Below, piece by piece: positions 17,412 through 28,515 of a stretch of 64,000 bases of DNA. Below the pieces are notes generated by a model that was not told where the DNA came from, made no database searches, and saw only the letters and a list, made by a program, of their open reading frames with translations. The position numbers were made by a program, and so were the translations under genes. Source of the DNA: JBBRYW01 sp038253945 (lineage in GTDB: Bacteria > Actinomycetota > Thermoleophilia > Gaiellales > Gaiellaceae); the NCBI GenBank assembly GCA_038253945.1, contig JBBSGR010000011.1:31049-95048 (forward strand), given 5' to 3'. Every line of letters begins with the position of its first letter. The first letter of the stretch is position 1.

Positions 17412-17781
17412 GCCCCCGCTCCGAGGAGTTCATGGCAATGGCGCAGGAGCGCCTGGACGCCGCACGGGCAGCGCATGCCGGGGCTTCCCTTCGAGCGCAA
17501 CAACGCTCGCCTACTACGCCATGCTCTACGCAGCGAGGGCCGCCCTGAGCGAGGAGGATCTGGGCGCCAAGACTGACAGCGGCACCTGGAACCTGGTCGG
17601 AAGCACCTTCGTCGACGCGGGACGATTCGAGCGGGAGCTGTTCGAGCAGGCCCGAAGGACGCAGCGGGTCCGCGAAGCCGCCGACTATGACGCAGCCAGC
17701 GTCTCGCCGGGCGAGGCCGCTTCCATCCTTGCGCTCGCAGAGCGCTTCCTCGCGTCGATGCGCCGGCTCGTCGGCGGATGA
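17408..17781 (+). pseudogene. HEPN-domain gene with a -1 frameshift
   Basis: From ATG 17408 the frame reads MSPRSEEFMAMAQERLDAAR, then at the G-run 17480-17483 the homology jumps to the -1 frame, giving FPSSATTLAYYAMLYAARAA and on to VREAADYDAAS and ERFLASMRRLVGG at 17781. The original frame stops at 17548. The combined product (about 123 aa) would be a normal HEPN toxin partner of the MNT gene. A lost G, a sequencing error or programmed frameshifting could each explain it. Confidence 0.8.
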
Positions 17782-17842
17782 GACGCGACGATCCGCGCCA
17801 CGCGCCCGTCTCGCACGCCAGCGCTCGGAGTACAGTCGGCGG

Positions 17843-17977
17843 GTGCCCGCGATCGCGAAGGCGTCTCTTACCGAGGCAGGCGATTATGACGCGAGGCACG
17901 TGACGCCGGCAGCGGCAGCCCCGATCATCGACGACGCGGCGCGATTCGTCGCCCTGCGTACGATGCTCGACGGTTGA
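17843..17977 (+). pseudogene. Collapsed second copy of the MNT/HEPN module
   Basis: The 44-codon frame joins two homologies. Its start (PAIAKASLTE) matches the MNT start (PALARASLTE), and its remainder (EAGDYDARHVTPAAAAPIIDDAARF) matches the HEPN tail (EAADYDAASVSPGEAASILALAERF). Even the upstream bases TACAGTCGGCG are shared with the MNT leader at 17028-17038. This is what remains after an internal deletion in a duplicated module. Confidence 0.7.
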
Positions 17978-18190
17978 GCCTGCGAGCCGGCTCGTGCAGG
18001 ACCGACTGACCGCGCGCCACCCGGCTAAGGCGAGAAACGATCGCGCATGCTCGAGCGGCGCGTTACAGCGGTCGCGAACGCGGCGCCCGTGGACGACCCG
18101 CTCGCCCGCCCCACAGGATCCGCCTTCAGCGCCTTCTCGGCCGCCTGCGCGGGCAGCGTGCGGAGCCGAGGCGCGCGTCCGCAACGCTCG

Positions 18191-20652
<2,462 letters not shown>

Positions 20653-20671
<19 letters not shown>

Positions 20672-21048
20672 CTGACCTCTCTCCTGGGCACACGGGCGGG
20701 CGACCTCTCCTGCTCGTAGACGACCAGATCGCGGCGGTACTGCCTGTGCACGCTCGCGACCTCCTCGCGAAGCTTGCTCTCCAGTTGCTCGATCCGCGCC
20801 TGCATACGGCGGAGCTGATCCTCGAGGCCAAGCACGACCTCGACGCCGGCGAGGTTCAAGCCGAGCTCGGTCGTGAGCCGCTGAATCAGGCGTAGCCGCT
20901 CGAGGTCGCGCTCCGAGTAGAGCCGCGTGTTGCCGGCCGTCCGCCCCGGGCGCACTAGTCCCTTCTGCTCGTAGATGCGTAGCGTCTGGGGATGCATGCC
21001 GACGATGTCGGCGGCGACGCTGATCATGTAGCGGGGTCTCTCATCCAT
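20653..21048 (-). CDS. hspR: HspR, MerR-family heat-shock repressor
   Basis: A 131-aa MerR-type DNA-binding protein. The winged-helix motif YMISVAADIVGMHPQTLRIY is followed by EQKGLVRPGRTAGNTRLYSE and a coiled coil. In actinobacteria HspR with DnaK as co-repressor shuts off the dnaK operon by binding HAIR operators. Its place inside the operon it should control supports that role. The ATG at 21048 is 11 bases after the dnaJ stop. Confidence 0.93.
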
Positions 21049-21059
21049 GCCTCATCACC

Positions 21060-22178
21060 TCAGGCGAAAAGCTTGTCTCTCGGGTTCTCGCGCGACACCT
21101 TCTGGAAGTTCTCGAGCGCCTCGCGCTCGGCCTTCGTCAGCTTCTTCGGAACGCTCACGCGCACGCGCGAGAGGAAGTCGCCCTTCCCCTGCCCGTTCAG
21201 CTTCGGAGCGCCGCGGCCGCGGACGCGGAGCAGCTTCCCGTCCTCCGAGCCCGCCGGCACCTTGAGCGAGATAGGTCCTTCCGGGGTCGGCACGTCGACC
21301 GTCGCGCCGAGCACCGCCTCGGCATAGGTGACGGGCACGTCGACGATCAGGTCGTCGCCACGCCGCTGGTAGAGCTGCGACGGGGCGACGCGGGTGACGA
21401 CGTAGAGGTCGCCGGGCGGGCCCCCACCCGAGCCGGGGTCGCCCTTGCCCTTGAGCCGGATCCGCGTGCCGTCCTTGACGCCCGGGCGGATTTTCACCGT
21501 GTACCGCTTCGTCTGTCGCTCGCGTCCCGAGCCATGGCACTTCGGGCAGGGATCCTCGACGACCGTGCCGTTCCCACGGCAGCGCGGGCACGGCTGCGAG
21601 AGCGCGAACAGGCCCTGGCTCTCGGAGACGACGCCGCGGCCGTTGCATTCCGGGCAGATGACGGGCGCCGTACCGGGTCTCGCCCCGGAGCCGCCGCACT
21701 GCGAGCAGGCCGACTCCACATCGACAGGGATGCGCGTCTCGACGCCGCGGAGCGAGTCCTCGAAGGAGAGGTTGACCTCCGCCTCGACGTCGGCACCGCG
21801 GACGCCGCGTGGCTGCTGTTGCTGCGTTCGCCCCCGGCCGCCGCGGCCGAAGAGCCCGCCGAGCAGGTCGCCGAGGTCGCCGATGTCCCCGACGTTGAAG
21901 TTGCCGCCGAAGTTGACGTCTCGCCCGTCGAAGCCGGGGCCGCCCCCACGCCCGTTCGCCGACCCGAACGTGTCGTACTGCTTCCGCTTCTCGGGCTCGG
22001 AGAGCACGTCATAGGCTCCTTGCACCTCTTTGAAGCGCTCCTCGGCCGAGTCGTCGCCCGGGTTTCGGTCCGGGTGGTACTGACGGGCCAACTTCCTGTA
22101 GGCCTTCTTGATCTCGTCCTGCGACGCATTCTTGGCGACACCGAGGATCTGGTAGAGATTGCGGGTCGTCGCTGCCAT
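21060..22178 (-). CDS. dnaJ: DnaJ co-chaperone
   Basis: It stimulates DnaK ATPase and delivers substrates. The J domain has the HPD tripeptide (ARQYHPDRNPGD), then a Gly/Phe-rich linker, then four zinc-finger repeats (CSQCGGSG, CPECNGRG, CPRCRGNG, CPKCHGSG) and the C-terminal beta domains. The length is 372 aa. The start overlaps the grpE stop by one base (TAATG). Confidence 0.96.
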   Translation of the reverse strand: MAATTRNLYQILGVAKNASQDEIKKAYRKLARQYHPDRNPGDDSAEERFKEVQGAYDVLSEPEKRKQYDTFGSANGRGGGPGFDGRDVNFGGNFNVGDIGDLGDLLGGLFGRGGRGRTQQQQPRGVRGADVEAEVNLSFEDSLRGVETRIPVDVESACSQCGGSGARPGTAPVICPECNGRGVVSESQGLFALSQPCPRCRGNGTVVEDPCPKCHGSGRERQTKRYTVKIRPGVKDGTRIRLKGKGDPGSGGGPPGDLYVVTRVAPSQLYQRRGDDLIVDVPVTYAEAVLGATVDVPTPEGPISLKVPAGSEDGKLLRVRGRGAPKLNGQGKGDFLSRVRVSVPKKLTKAEREALENFQKVSRENPRDKLFA

Positions 22179-22864
22179 TACTCCTCTTCGTCCGGAAGCG
22201 GTGCGGCGACTACGACTCGCGCGGGCCGCATCACGCGGTCACCGAGCCGGTAGCCCTTCTGCAGCACCTGGATGACAGAGCCCTCCTCGGCTTCGGACGG
22301 CTGCGAGAGCAGCGCCTCGTGGATGTGCGGATCGAAGCGCCCGTCGGTCTCGATCTCGGCGAGCCCTTGCTTCTCGAGCGCCGCCGCAAGCGAGCGGTGC
22401 ACGAGGTGGACGCCGTCCAGCAACTGCTCGCGCTTCGTCGTGGGAACCTCCCGGTTCCCCCGAGCCCCCTCCCGTGGTCCGCTTTCGCGGACAGGCGGCT
22501 TCGCCGCCTCCTCGTGCTTCTCGGCCGCGTCAAGCGCGCGCTGCAGGTCGTCGAGCACGGGCAGAAGCTCCTTCACGAGCCGCTCGTTCGCTCGCGCCAT
22601 CAGGCTCTCCTGCTCGCGGGCGCTCCGCTTGCGGTAGTTGTCGAACTCGGCCGCGAGGCGCCTGAGGTCGTTCAGGTGCCCGCCCGCCTCGGCCTCGGCG
22701 GCCGCGAGACGGGCCTCGAGATCAGCAGCGCTCCCCGCGGCGGGGCCAGGTCCCGGGACGCCGTGTCCCGGGACCTGCTCGCCATCGGTCTTCTTCGCCG
22801 CCGGCAGCTCCTCGGCCTGGGGAGCGTCCTCCCGCTCGGTATCCGTGTGGATCCGCTCGCTCAT
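22178..22864 (-). CDS. grpE: GrpE nucleotide-exchange factor with two low-complexity insertions
   Basis: This is the exchange factor for DnaK. The coiled-coil (LRRLAAEFDNYRKRSARE), the four-helix core and the beta domain (DPHIHEALLSQPSE) are all visible. The protein is long for the family (228 aa). A Gly/Pro stretch near residue 35 and a charged stretch near 115-145 (PPVRESGPREGARGNREV) coincide with DNA palindromes described separately. The reading frame is intact and both insertions fall in parts expected to be disordered. Confidence 0.92.
   Translation of the reverse strand: MSERIHTDTEREDAPQAEELPAAKKTDGEQVPGHGVPGPGPAAGSAADLEARLAAAEAEAGGHLNDLRRLAAEFDNYRKRSAREQESLMARANERLVKELLPVLDDLQRALDAAEKHEEAAKPPVRESGPREGARGNREVPTTKREQLLDGVHLVHRSLAAALEKQGLAEIETDGRFDPHIHEALLSQPSEAEEGSVIQVLQKGYRLGDRVMRPARVVVAAPLPDEEE
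22477..22509. repeat. Two adjacent hairpins inside grpE
   Basis: GTCCGC and GCGGAC (22477-22482 and 22487-22492) enclose TTTC. Directly next to it, AGGCGGC and GCCGCCT (22493-22499 and 22503-22509) enclose TTC. Together they sit in a non-conserved insertion of grpE, so they look like a captured REP-like element. Confidence 0.6.
22747..22777. repeat. Perfect 13-bp inverted repeat inside grpE
   Basis: CAGGTCCCGGGAC at 22747-22759 and its exact complement GTCCCGGGACCTG at 22765-22777 are separated by GCCGT. The stretch encodes the GrpE residues EQVPGHGVPGPGP, which are not conserved in the family. As RNA this would be a very stable hairpin within the operon message. Confidence 0.75.
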
Positions 22865-24783
22865 GAAGTGGTCTTGGCCTCTTCGTCGATCACCTCGTAG
22901 TCGGCGTCCTCGACGACCTCGTCATCCGAGCTCGGGGCGCCGTCGCCCGACGGCCCGGCCTGCGCGCCCGCTGCCTGCTGCGCGGTCGCCTGCGCGTACA
23001 CCGCCTCGGCCAACTTCTGCGAGGCCTCTTGCAGCGCCTCGGTCTTCTGCCGGATCTCGTTCGGATCCGAGCCCTCGAGGGCCTGCTTCAGCTCCATGAT
23101 GCGGCCTTCGATCGTCGCTGCATCGGCGGAGTCCAGCTTGTCGCGGTGCTCCTTGAGGCTCCGCTCGGTCTGGTAGGCGAGACCCTCGGCTGCGTTCTTC
23201 GCATCGGCCAGCTCGCGCAGACGTCGCGCCTCGTCGGCGTGCGACTCGGCGTCGGAGATCATCTTCTCGACCTCCTCCTGCTTGAGTCCGGAGCCGCCCT
23301 CGATCCGGATCTGCTGCTCGTTCCCGGTGCCCAGGTCCTTGGCCGAGACGTTGATGATCCCGTTCGCGTCGATGTCGAACGAGACCTCGACCTGCGGCAT
23401 GCCGCGCGGCGCGGGCGGAATGCCGACGAGCTGGAACTTGCCGAGCGTCTTGTTGAACGCCGCCATCTCGGTCTCGCCCTGGAGCACGTGAACCTCGACC
23501 GACGGCTGATTGTCCTCGGCGGTCGTGAACGTCTCCGACTTCTTCGTCGGGATCGTCGTGTTGCGCTCGATCAGGCGGGTGAAGACTCCGCCCTTCGTCT
23601 CGATTCCGAGCGACAGAGGAGTCACGTCGAGGAGGAGGATGTCCTTCACCTCGCCCTTCAGCACGCCGGCCTGGATCGCGGCGCCGACGGCGACGACCTC
23701 GTCCGGGTTGACACCCTTGTGCGGATCCTTGCCGATCAGCTCCTTCACCTTCTCGACCACTGCCGGCATACGGGTCATGCCGCCGACGAGCACGACGTGA
23801 TCGATCTTCGAGGCGTCGAGGCCGGCGTCGGCCAGCACCTTCTTCGTCGGCCCCACTGTGCGCTCGAGCAAACCGGAGGTCAGCTCGTCGAGCTTCGCGC
23901 GGGTCAGCTGGAGATCGAGGTGCTTCGGGCCATCCTGCGTCGCGGTGACGAACGGTAGGTTGATCTGCGTCGTCATCGTCGAGGAGAGCTCGATCTTGGC
24001 CTTCTCGGCCGCCTCGTAGAGCCGCTGGAGCGCCATCCGGTCCTGCGAGAGGTCGATGCCCTGATCCTTCTTGAACTCCGCGACCATCCAGTCGACGATC
24101 GCCTTGTCGAAGTTGTCGCCGCCGAGGTGGTTGTCGCCGTTCGTGGCCTTCACCTCGAAGACGCCCTCGCCGAGCTCGAGCACGGACACGTCGAACGTGC
24201 CGCCGCCGAGGTCGAAGACGAGGATCGTCTGGTCAGCCTCTTTGTCGAGCCCGTAGGCCAGCGAGGCCGCGGTCGGCTCGTTGATGATGCGCAGCACGTT
24301 GAGGCCGGCGATCTTGCCGGCATCCTTCGTCGCCTCGCGCTGCGCGTTGTTGAAGTAGGCGGGGACGGTCACGACCGCGTCGGTCACCGTCTCGCCGAGG
24401 TATGCCTCTGCGTCCACCTTCAGCTTCTGCAGGATCATGGCCGAGATCTCCGGCGGGGCGTACTCCTTGTCCCCCGCGTGCACGCGCGCGTCACCGTTCG
24501 GGCCTTGCACGACCTCGTACGGGACGATCTTCATCTCTTCCGAGACCTCGTCGAACTTGCGGCCCATGAAGCGCTTGATCGAGAAGACCGTGTTCTGCGG
24601 ATTCGTCACGGCCTGTCGCCGCGCGGGCGCGCCGACGAGCCGCTGCCCGTCCTTCGTGAACGCGACGACGGACGGCGTCGTGCGACCGCCCTCGGCGTTC
24701 GGGATCACGGTCGGCTCGCCGCCCTCGATCACTGCCATGCACGAATTCGTCGTGCCGAGGTCGATGCCAATCGTCTTTGCCAT
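22861..24783 (-). CDS. dnaK: DnaK (Hsp70) chaperone
   Basis: The central Hsp70 chaperone, 640 aa. The ATPase domain begins MAKTIGIDLGTTNSCMAV and has ILVFDLGGGTFDVS and HVVLVGGMTRMPAV. The substrate domain follows LLLDVTPLSLGIETKGG, and the lid ends in an acidic tail (SSDDEVVEDADYEVIDEE). ATG 24783 is chosen because homology starts there; the open frame continues to 24912 through the promoter. The stop overlaps the grpE ATG (ATGA). Confidence 0.97.
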   Translation of the reverse strand: MAKTIGIDLGTTNSCMAVIEGGEPTVIPNAEGGRTTPSVVAFTKDGQRLVGAPARRQAVTNPQNTVFSIKRFMGRKFDEVSEEMKIVPYEVVQGPNGDARVHAGDKEYAPPEISAMILQKLKVDAEAYLGETVTDAVVTVPAYFNNAQREATKDAGKIAGLNVLRIINEPTAASLAYGLDKEADQTILVFDLGGGTFDVSVLELGEGVFEVKATNGDNHLGGDNFDKAIVDWMVAEFKKDQGIDLSQDRMALQRLYEAAEKAKIELSSTMTTQINLPFVTATQDGPKHLDLQLTRAKLDELTSGLLERTVGPTKKVLADAGLDASKIDHVVLVGGMTRMPAVVEKVKELIGKDPHKGVNPDEVVAVGAAIQAGVLKGEVKDILLLDVTPLSLGIETKGGVFTRLIERNTTIPTKKSETFTTAEDNQPSVEVHVLQGETEMAAFNKTLGKFQLVGIPPAPRGMPQVEVSFDIDANGIINVSAKDLGTGNEQQIRIEGGSGLKQEEVEKMISDAESHADEARRLRELADAKNAAEGLAYQTERSLKEHRDKLDSADAATIEGRIMELKQALEGSDPNEIRQKTEALQEASQKLAEAVYAQATAQQAAGAQAGPSGDGAPSSDDEVVEDADYEVIDEEAKTTS

Positions 24784-24819
24784 CAGTATGAATCCTCCAG
24801 TCGAGTTAGAACTAGAGAC

Positions 24820-24848
24820 AGGATAAAATCTGAGCGCCTCCTTGTCAA
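24820..24848 (-). promoter_or_regulatory. dnaK operon promoter with partial HAIR-like operator
   Basis: On the minus strand TTGACA (24843-24848) is separated by exactly 17 bases from TATCCT (24820-24825), an excellent sigma-70-type promoter about 36 bases before the dnaK ATG. The -35 box overlaps CTTGACA, then 7 bases, then GCTCAGA. This matches the HspR operator CTTGAGT-N7-ACTCAAG at 9 of 14 positions with the right spacing. Operator assignment is inference. Confidence 0.7.
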
Positions 24849-24874
24849 GTCGAATCGCGGAAGATTCGACGCGC

Positions 24875-25957
24875 GTGTCCCGCGATTCCCGCATCGAGCA
24901 GTACGCGACCATCCTCGTGGACGACTGCGCGTGCGTGCAGCCCGGCTGGCAGGTGGTGGTGGCCGCCCAGCCGCTGGCGCGGCCGCTCGTCGAGGAGGTG
25001 ATGCGGCAGATCGCGCGGCGCGGTGCCTACGCGCTGCTACGGCTGCGGCTCGACTGGATCGCGTCCGAGTGGATCGGCGAGGCTCCGGAGGAGATCCTTC
25101 GCGAGCTTCCGGCGATCGACGCCCACTCGCTCGCCAGCCAGGACTGCTTCATCGTGATTCTTGCCCCCGAGAACACGCGCGAGGGATCGGACGTGGCCCC
25201 CGAGCGCCTCGCGCTCCTGTCCGAGGCCCTTCGACCGCACACGGCGCCCTTCATGGCGGGCGAGAAGCCTTGGGTCGGCTGTCAGTACCCGACACCGGCC
25301 CTCGCGCAGGAGGCAGGGATGTCCTTCGGGCAGTTCGAGGAATTCCTCTACGGCGCCGTGCTCATCGACTGGGACGACTTGCGCCGGCGCATGGAGCGGA
25401 TCGCCGAGCGCTTCGACGCTGGGAACGAGGTGCGCATCGTCGCCGAGGGGACCGATCTGACGTTCAGCCTCGCCGGCCGGCGAGGCAGGGTGAGCGCGGC
25501 CGACTCCAACATGCCGAGCGGCGAAGTGTTCTTCGGGCCGCGGGAGGACTCGACGAGCGGGGTGATCCACTTCAGTGAGTACCCGGCCTGCTACCTCGGT
25601 CATCAGGTGGGCGGCGTGCGGCTTCGCTTCGAGGGCGGCCGGGTCGTGGAAGCCTCGGCCGACTCTGACGAGGAGTTCCTGCTGCAGATGCTCGATTCCG
25701 ACGAGGGCGCGCGCGTCGTGGGCGAGTTCGGGATCGGCTGCAATCCGGGCATCCAGCGCCACATCCGCAACACCCTCTTCGACGAGAAGATGGAGGGCAC
25801 GATCCACGTCGCGCTCGGCCAGAGCTACGCAGAGACGGGGGGCACCAACACGAGCGCGCTCCACTGGGACATGGTCAAGGATTTGCGTCGCGGCGGCCGT
25901 CTCGAGATCGACGGCGAGGTCGTGCAGCAGGACGGCCGCTGGATCTTGGAGGGGTGA
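24875..25957 (+). CDS. M29-family aminopeptidase (copy 1)
   Basis: A 360-aa thermophilic-type metallo-aminopeptidase. The family pattern is visible: VGCQYPTPALAQEAGM, EGTDLTF, NMPSGEVFFGP, then GIGCNPGIQRHIRNTLFDEK and the metal-binding ALHWDMVKDLR. GTG 24875 is preferred since the family begins near SRIEQYATIL; an upstream TTG at 24842 falls in the dnaK promoter. It is followed by a paralog 134 bases downstream. Confidence 0.85.
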   Translation: MSRDSRIEQYATILVDDCACVQPGWQVVVAAQPLARPLVEEVMRQIARRGAYALLRLRLDWIASEWIGEAPEEILRELPAIDAHSLASQDCFIVILAPENTREGSDVAPERLALLSEALRPHTAPFMAGEKPWVGCQYPTPALAQEAGMSFGQFEEFLYGAVLIDWDDLRRRMERIAERFDAGNEVRIVAEGTDLTFSLAGRRGRVSAADSNMPSGEVFFGPREDSTSGVIHFSEYPACYLGHQVGGVRLRFEGGRVVEASADSDEEFLLQMLDSDEGARVVGEFGIGCNPGIQRHIRNTLFDEKMEGTIHVALGQSYAETGGTNTSALHWDMVKDLRRGGRLEIDGEVVQQDGRWILEG

Positions 25958-26091
25958 ACCCCAGGTTCCCCCCTGTGCCCCCACCTTGGCCGTAGCTCTC
26001 CATTGGCCGCGGGGTGGCTCTCGCCCGGCAGAGCCGGGCTTCGCCGGAGCAGGTTACTCTCTGCCCGTGGTTGCCAGCAGAGGCCCGGCGG

Positions 26092-27186
26092 ATGAGTGAT
26101 CCGCGCGTCTCCGAGTACGCGAGGCTGCTCGTCGAGCGGTGCCTCGACGTCCAACCTCGCATGCAGGTTCTGATCCGCACGACGCCGCTCGCCCGGCCGC
26201 TCTACCAGGAGCTCGCGCGTCTGATCGGCCGCCGCGGCGCCTACGTGATCCCCCGAATCGGCTTCACGCTCTGGCCCACCGACGTTCCGTGGGCGCTCGA
26301 GGCGCCGGAGGAGCTGCTCGGAGAACTGCCGGAGATCGAGCGCTACGACTCCGATCACATGGACGCCCGCATCACGATCGAAGCTCCGGAGAACACGCGC
26401 GAGCTCGTAGCCCTGTCACCCGAGCGCCGGGCTCTCCGAAGCAAAGCGACTGCCTACTTCCTGCGTCGGACTGTGGAGGACGAGATCCCCTGGGTGAGCT
26501 GCCAGTTCCCGACGGCCGCACTCGCCCAGGAGGCCGGGATGACGCTCGGACAATTCGAGGACTTCCTCTTCGGCGCCTGCCTGCTCGACTGGGATGCCGA
26601 GTCGGGGCGGATGCACCGTGCCGCCGACCGCTTCGACGCCGCTGACGAGATCCGCATCGTCGGTGCAGAGACCGACCTGACGCTGAGCCTCAGAGGCCGG
26701 CGCGGCGAGGTCGACGACGGCCGTACGAACATGCCGGGAGGCGAGTTCTTCTTCTCCCCGCTCGAGGATTCCGCCGAGGGAACGATCGTGTTCGGCGAGT
26801 TCCCCACGATCGCGCGCGGGGACGAGGTGCGCGGCGCCCGCCTCGTCTTCCGGGACGGCCGGGTCGTGGAGGCCTCGGCCGTCGCCGGCGAGGACACGCT
26901 CCTGGCGGCGCTCGAGATCGACGAGGGTGCGCGCCGGATCGGCGAGCTCGGGATCGGTTGCAACCCCCGGATCGAGCGCCACATGAAGAACACGCTCTTC
27001 GACGAGAAGATGAACGGGACGATCCACCTCGCCCTCGGGAAGAGCTACCCGAAGGTGGGAGGCAAGAACGAGAGCGCGATCCACTGGGACATCGTCAAGG
27101 ATTTGCGCGAGAACGGCCGCATCGAGCTCGACGGCGAGGTCGTGCAAGAGAACGGGAAATGGGTCGGCCCACTCGACGGCGTCTAG
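26092..27186 (+). CDS. M29-family aminopeptidase (copy 2)
   Basis: A 364-aa paralog of the preceding gene with the same blocks: VSCQFPTAALAQEAGM, GAETDLTL, NMPGGEFFFSP, GIGCNPRIERHMKNTLFDEK, SAIHWDIVKDLR. ATG 26092 begins MSDPRVSEYARLLVERCLDV, which aligns with the first copy. The stop codon overlaps the convergent acetyltransferase stop at 27183-27186. Confidence 0.87.
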   Translation: MSDPRVSEYARLLVERCLDVQPRMQVLIRTTPLARPLYQELARLIGRRGAYVIPRIGFTLWPTDVPWALEAPEELLGELPEIERYDSDHMDARITIEAPENTRELVALSPERRALRSKATAYFLRRTVEDEIPWVSCQFPTAALAQEAGMTLGQFEDFLFGACLLDWDAESGRMHRAADRFDAADEIRIVGAETDLTLSLRGRRGEVDDGRTNMPGGEFFFSPLEDSAEGTIVFGEFPTIARGDEVRGARLVFRDGRVVEASAVAGEDTLLAALEIDEGARRIGELGIGCNPRIERHMKNTLFDEKMNGTIHLALGKSYPKVGGKNESAIHWDIVKDLRENGRIELDGEVVQENGKWVGPLDGV

Positions 27187-27743
27187 CCGTCGCCGGGCAG
27201 CAGCGAGAACAGGACACAGTCGTGCCGCTCGTCGTAGAGCCGGCGCGAGGAACGCTCGATTCCCTCCCGTGCGAAGCCGGCGCGCTCGGCGACGCGCTGG
27301 GAGGCGAGGTTGTCGGGGTGCGTCCGTAGCTCGATCCTCTTGACGCCGAGATCCTGGAACGCCCACCCTGCGACGAGCCGGACCGCCCGGGTCGCGATCC
27401 CGCGACCGCGCCCCTCGGGAAGGAGGTCGTAGCCGACCTCGGCGATCTCATGCCGGTAGAGGCGGAGGCTGATCGTGCCGAGAATTCGTTCGGGCGAGGC
27501 GTCGTAGATCGAGAAGTGGGCCATCGTCCCGGTTCGCCAGCCGGCCTCACTGGGCCGGACGAGCTCGGCTCGGATCACGTCGGCCGTCAGACGGCTCGCG
27601 CGGATGGTGAGCCACCGGCGCATCTCCTCGTCCGGTTGCCGCCCGGCGAGCGGCCCCACGTCCGCCTCTCCCAATGGGCGCAGCACGAAATCCTCCTCCC
27701 GCAGGTCGGGAGCGGGGAGCGAGGTGCGCTGCCGGAGCGCCAT
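27183..27743 (-). CDS. RimJ/RimL-type GNAT acetyltransferase
   Basis: A 186-aa acetyl-CoA-dependent N-acetyltransferase. The acetyl-CoA loop is LLPEGRGRGIATRAVRLV, followed by KRIELRTHPDNLASQRVAERAGF, the usual C-terminal block of the RimJ/L subgroup. The acceptor (ribosomal protein or small molecule) cannot be told. It converges on the second M29 gene with a 4-base overlap. Confidence 0.85.
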   Translation of the reverse strand: MALRQRTSLPAPDLREEDFVLRPLGEADVGPLAGRQPDEEMRRWLTIRASRLTADVIRAELVRPSEAGWRTGTMAHFSIYDASPERILGTISLRLYRHEIAEVGYDLLPEGRGRGIATRAVRLVAGWAFQDLGVKRIELRTHPDNLASQRVAERAGFAREGIERSSRRLYDERHDCVLFSLLPGDG

Positions 27744-27794
27744 CGAAGCGATCGTAGTTTGCTACGGGGATCCCGGCCCGGTAGAACGGAGCCG

Positions 27795-28121
27795 ATGACC
27801 GAACGGAAGGAAGACCGCCCGCTCGTCCCGAAGAACGAGCTGGAGGCGACGATCGCGGCCCGGCACGAGCTCGGCGCGGAACTGGAGCCCCAGATGGTCG
27901 ACGCCTTCGTGCAGCGGATCGAACGCCGGATCGACGAGCGCATCGACGAGCGGCTCAAGCTCAGCCGGCAGGGCGGGCGCGAGGGAAGCTTCGTCCTCGC
28001 CCTCGTCAGCCTCGGCGTCGCCGTTCCGCTGCTCGGCATTGCCGTGTCGCACGGGATCGCCGCGGTCATCGTCGTCTGCGCCGCGCTCGTCCTCGTGAAC
28101 GCGATCTACCAGCGGCTGTAG
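27795..28121 (+). CDS. Small membrane protein, function unknown
   Basis: A 108-aa protein: a charged helix with heptad-like RIERRIDERIDERL, then two closely spaced membrane segments (FVLALVSLGVAVPLLGIA and IAAVIVVCAALVLVNAI). This pattern is common in actinobacterial membrane proteins of unknown role. ATG 27795 is preferred over the longer frame, which is antisense to the neighbouring acetyltransferase gene. Confidence 0.65.
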   Translation: MTERKEDRPLVPKNELEATIAARHELGAELEPQMVDAFVQRIERRIDERIDERLKLSRQGGREGSFVLALVSLGVAVPLLGIAVSHGIAAVIVVCAALVLVNAIYQRL

Positions 28122-28190
28122 GGTCTCACCCCGGTGGCGGAGGACGCCGCGACCGGCGCCCTCCGGAGCTCGAATCGGCCTTGCGGTGCC

Positions 28191-28370
28191 TTACAGCCGA
28201 TCCTTTGCCGCATCCGCCTTGTCCTTCGCCTCGTCCCAGGCGTCGCCAGCATCGTCCTTCACGCTGCCGAAGGCGCCCTGCGCCTTGCCTTCCGTCTCGA
28301 GCGACTTGTCGTCGGTGGCCTTCCCGGCGGCTTCCTTGGCCTTGCCCTCGACCTCGTCCCAATCAGGCAT
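28191..28370 (-). CDS. CsbD-family stress protein
   Basis: A 59-aa hydrophilic protein starting MPDWDEVEGKAKEAAGKATD, with Lys/Asp/Ala repeats typical of CsbD-like proteins induced in general stress. A GGAGG lies upstream of ATG 28370. It is short and easily missed. The role beyond stress association is unknown. Confidence 0.82.
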   Translation of the reverse strand: MPDWDEVEGKAKEAAGKATDDKSLETEGKAQGAFGSVKDDAGDAWDEAKDKADAAKDRL

Positions 28371-28515
28371 ATCTTTCTTCCTCCCCAGAGTTTGCAGCGA
28401 TGGTCTTCCCCGGCACCCAGGGAGCAAACGCGTCGCTCGAGCTTTTGAGCGGAACGGTGGGCGCGGCGGGTCCGGCGCCGCCGGACCTCCCTTCGCTCGT
28501 CTACGCTTGACCGAG

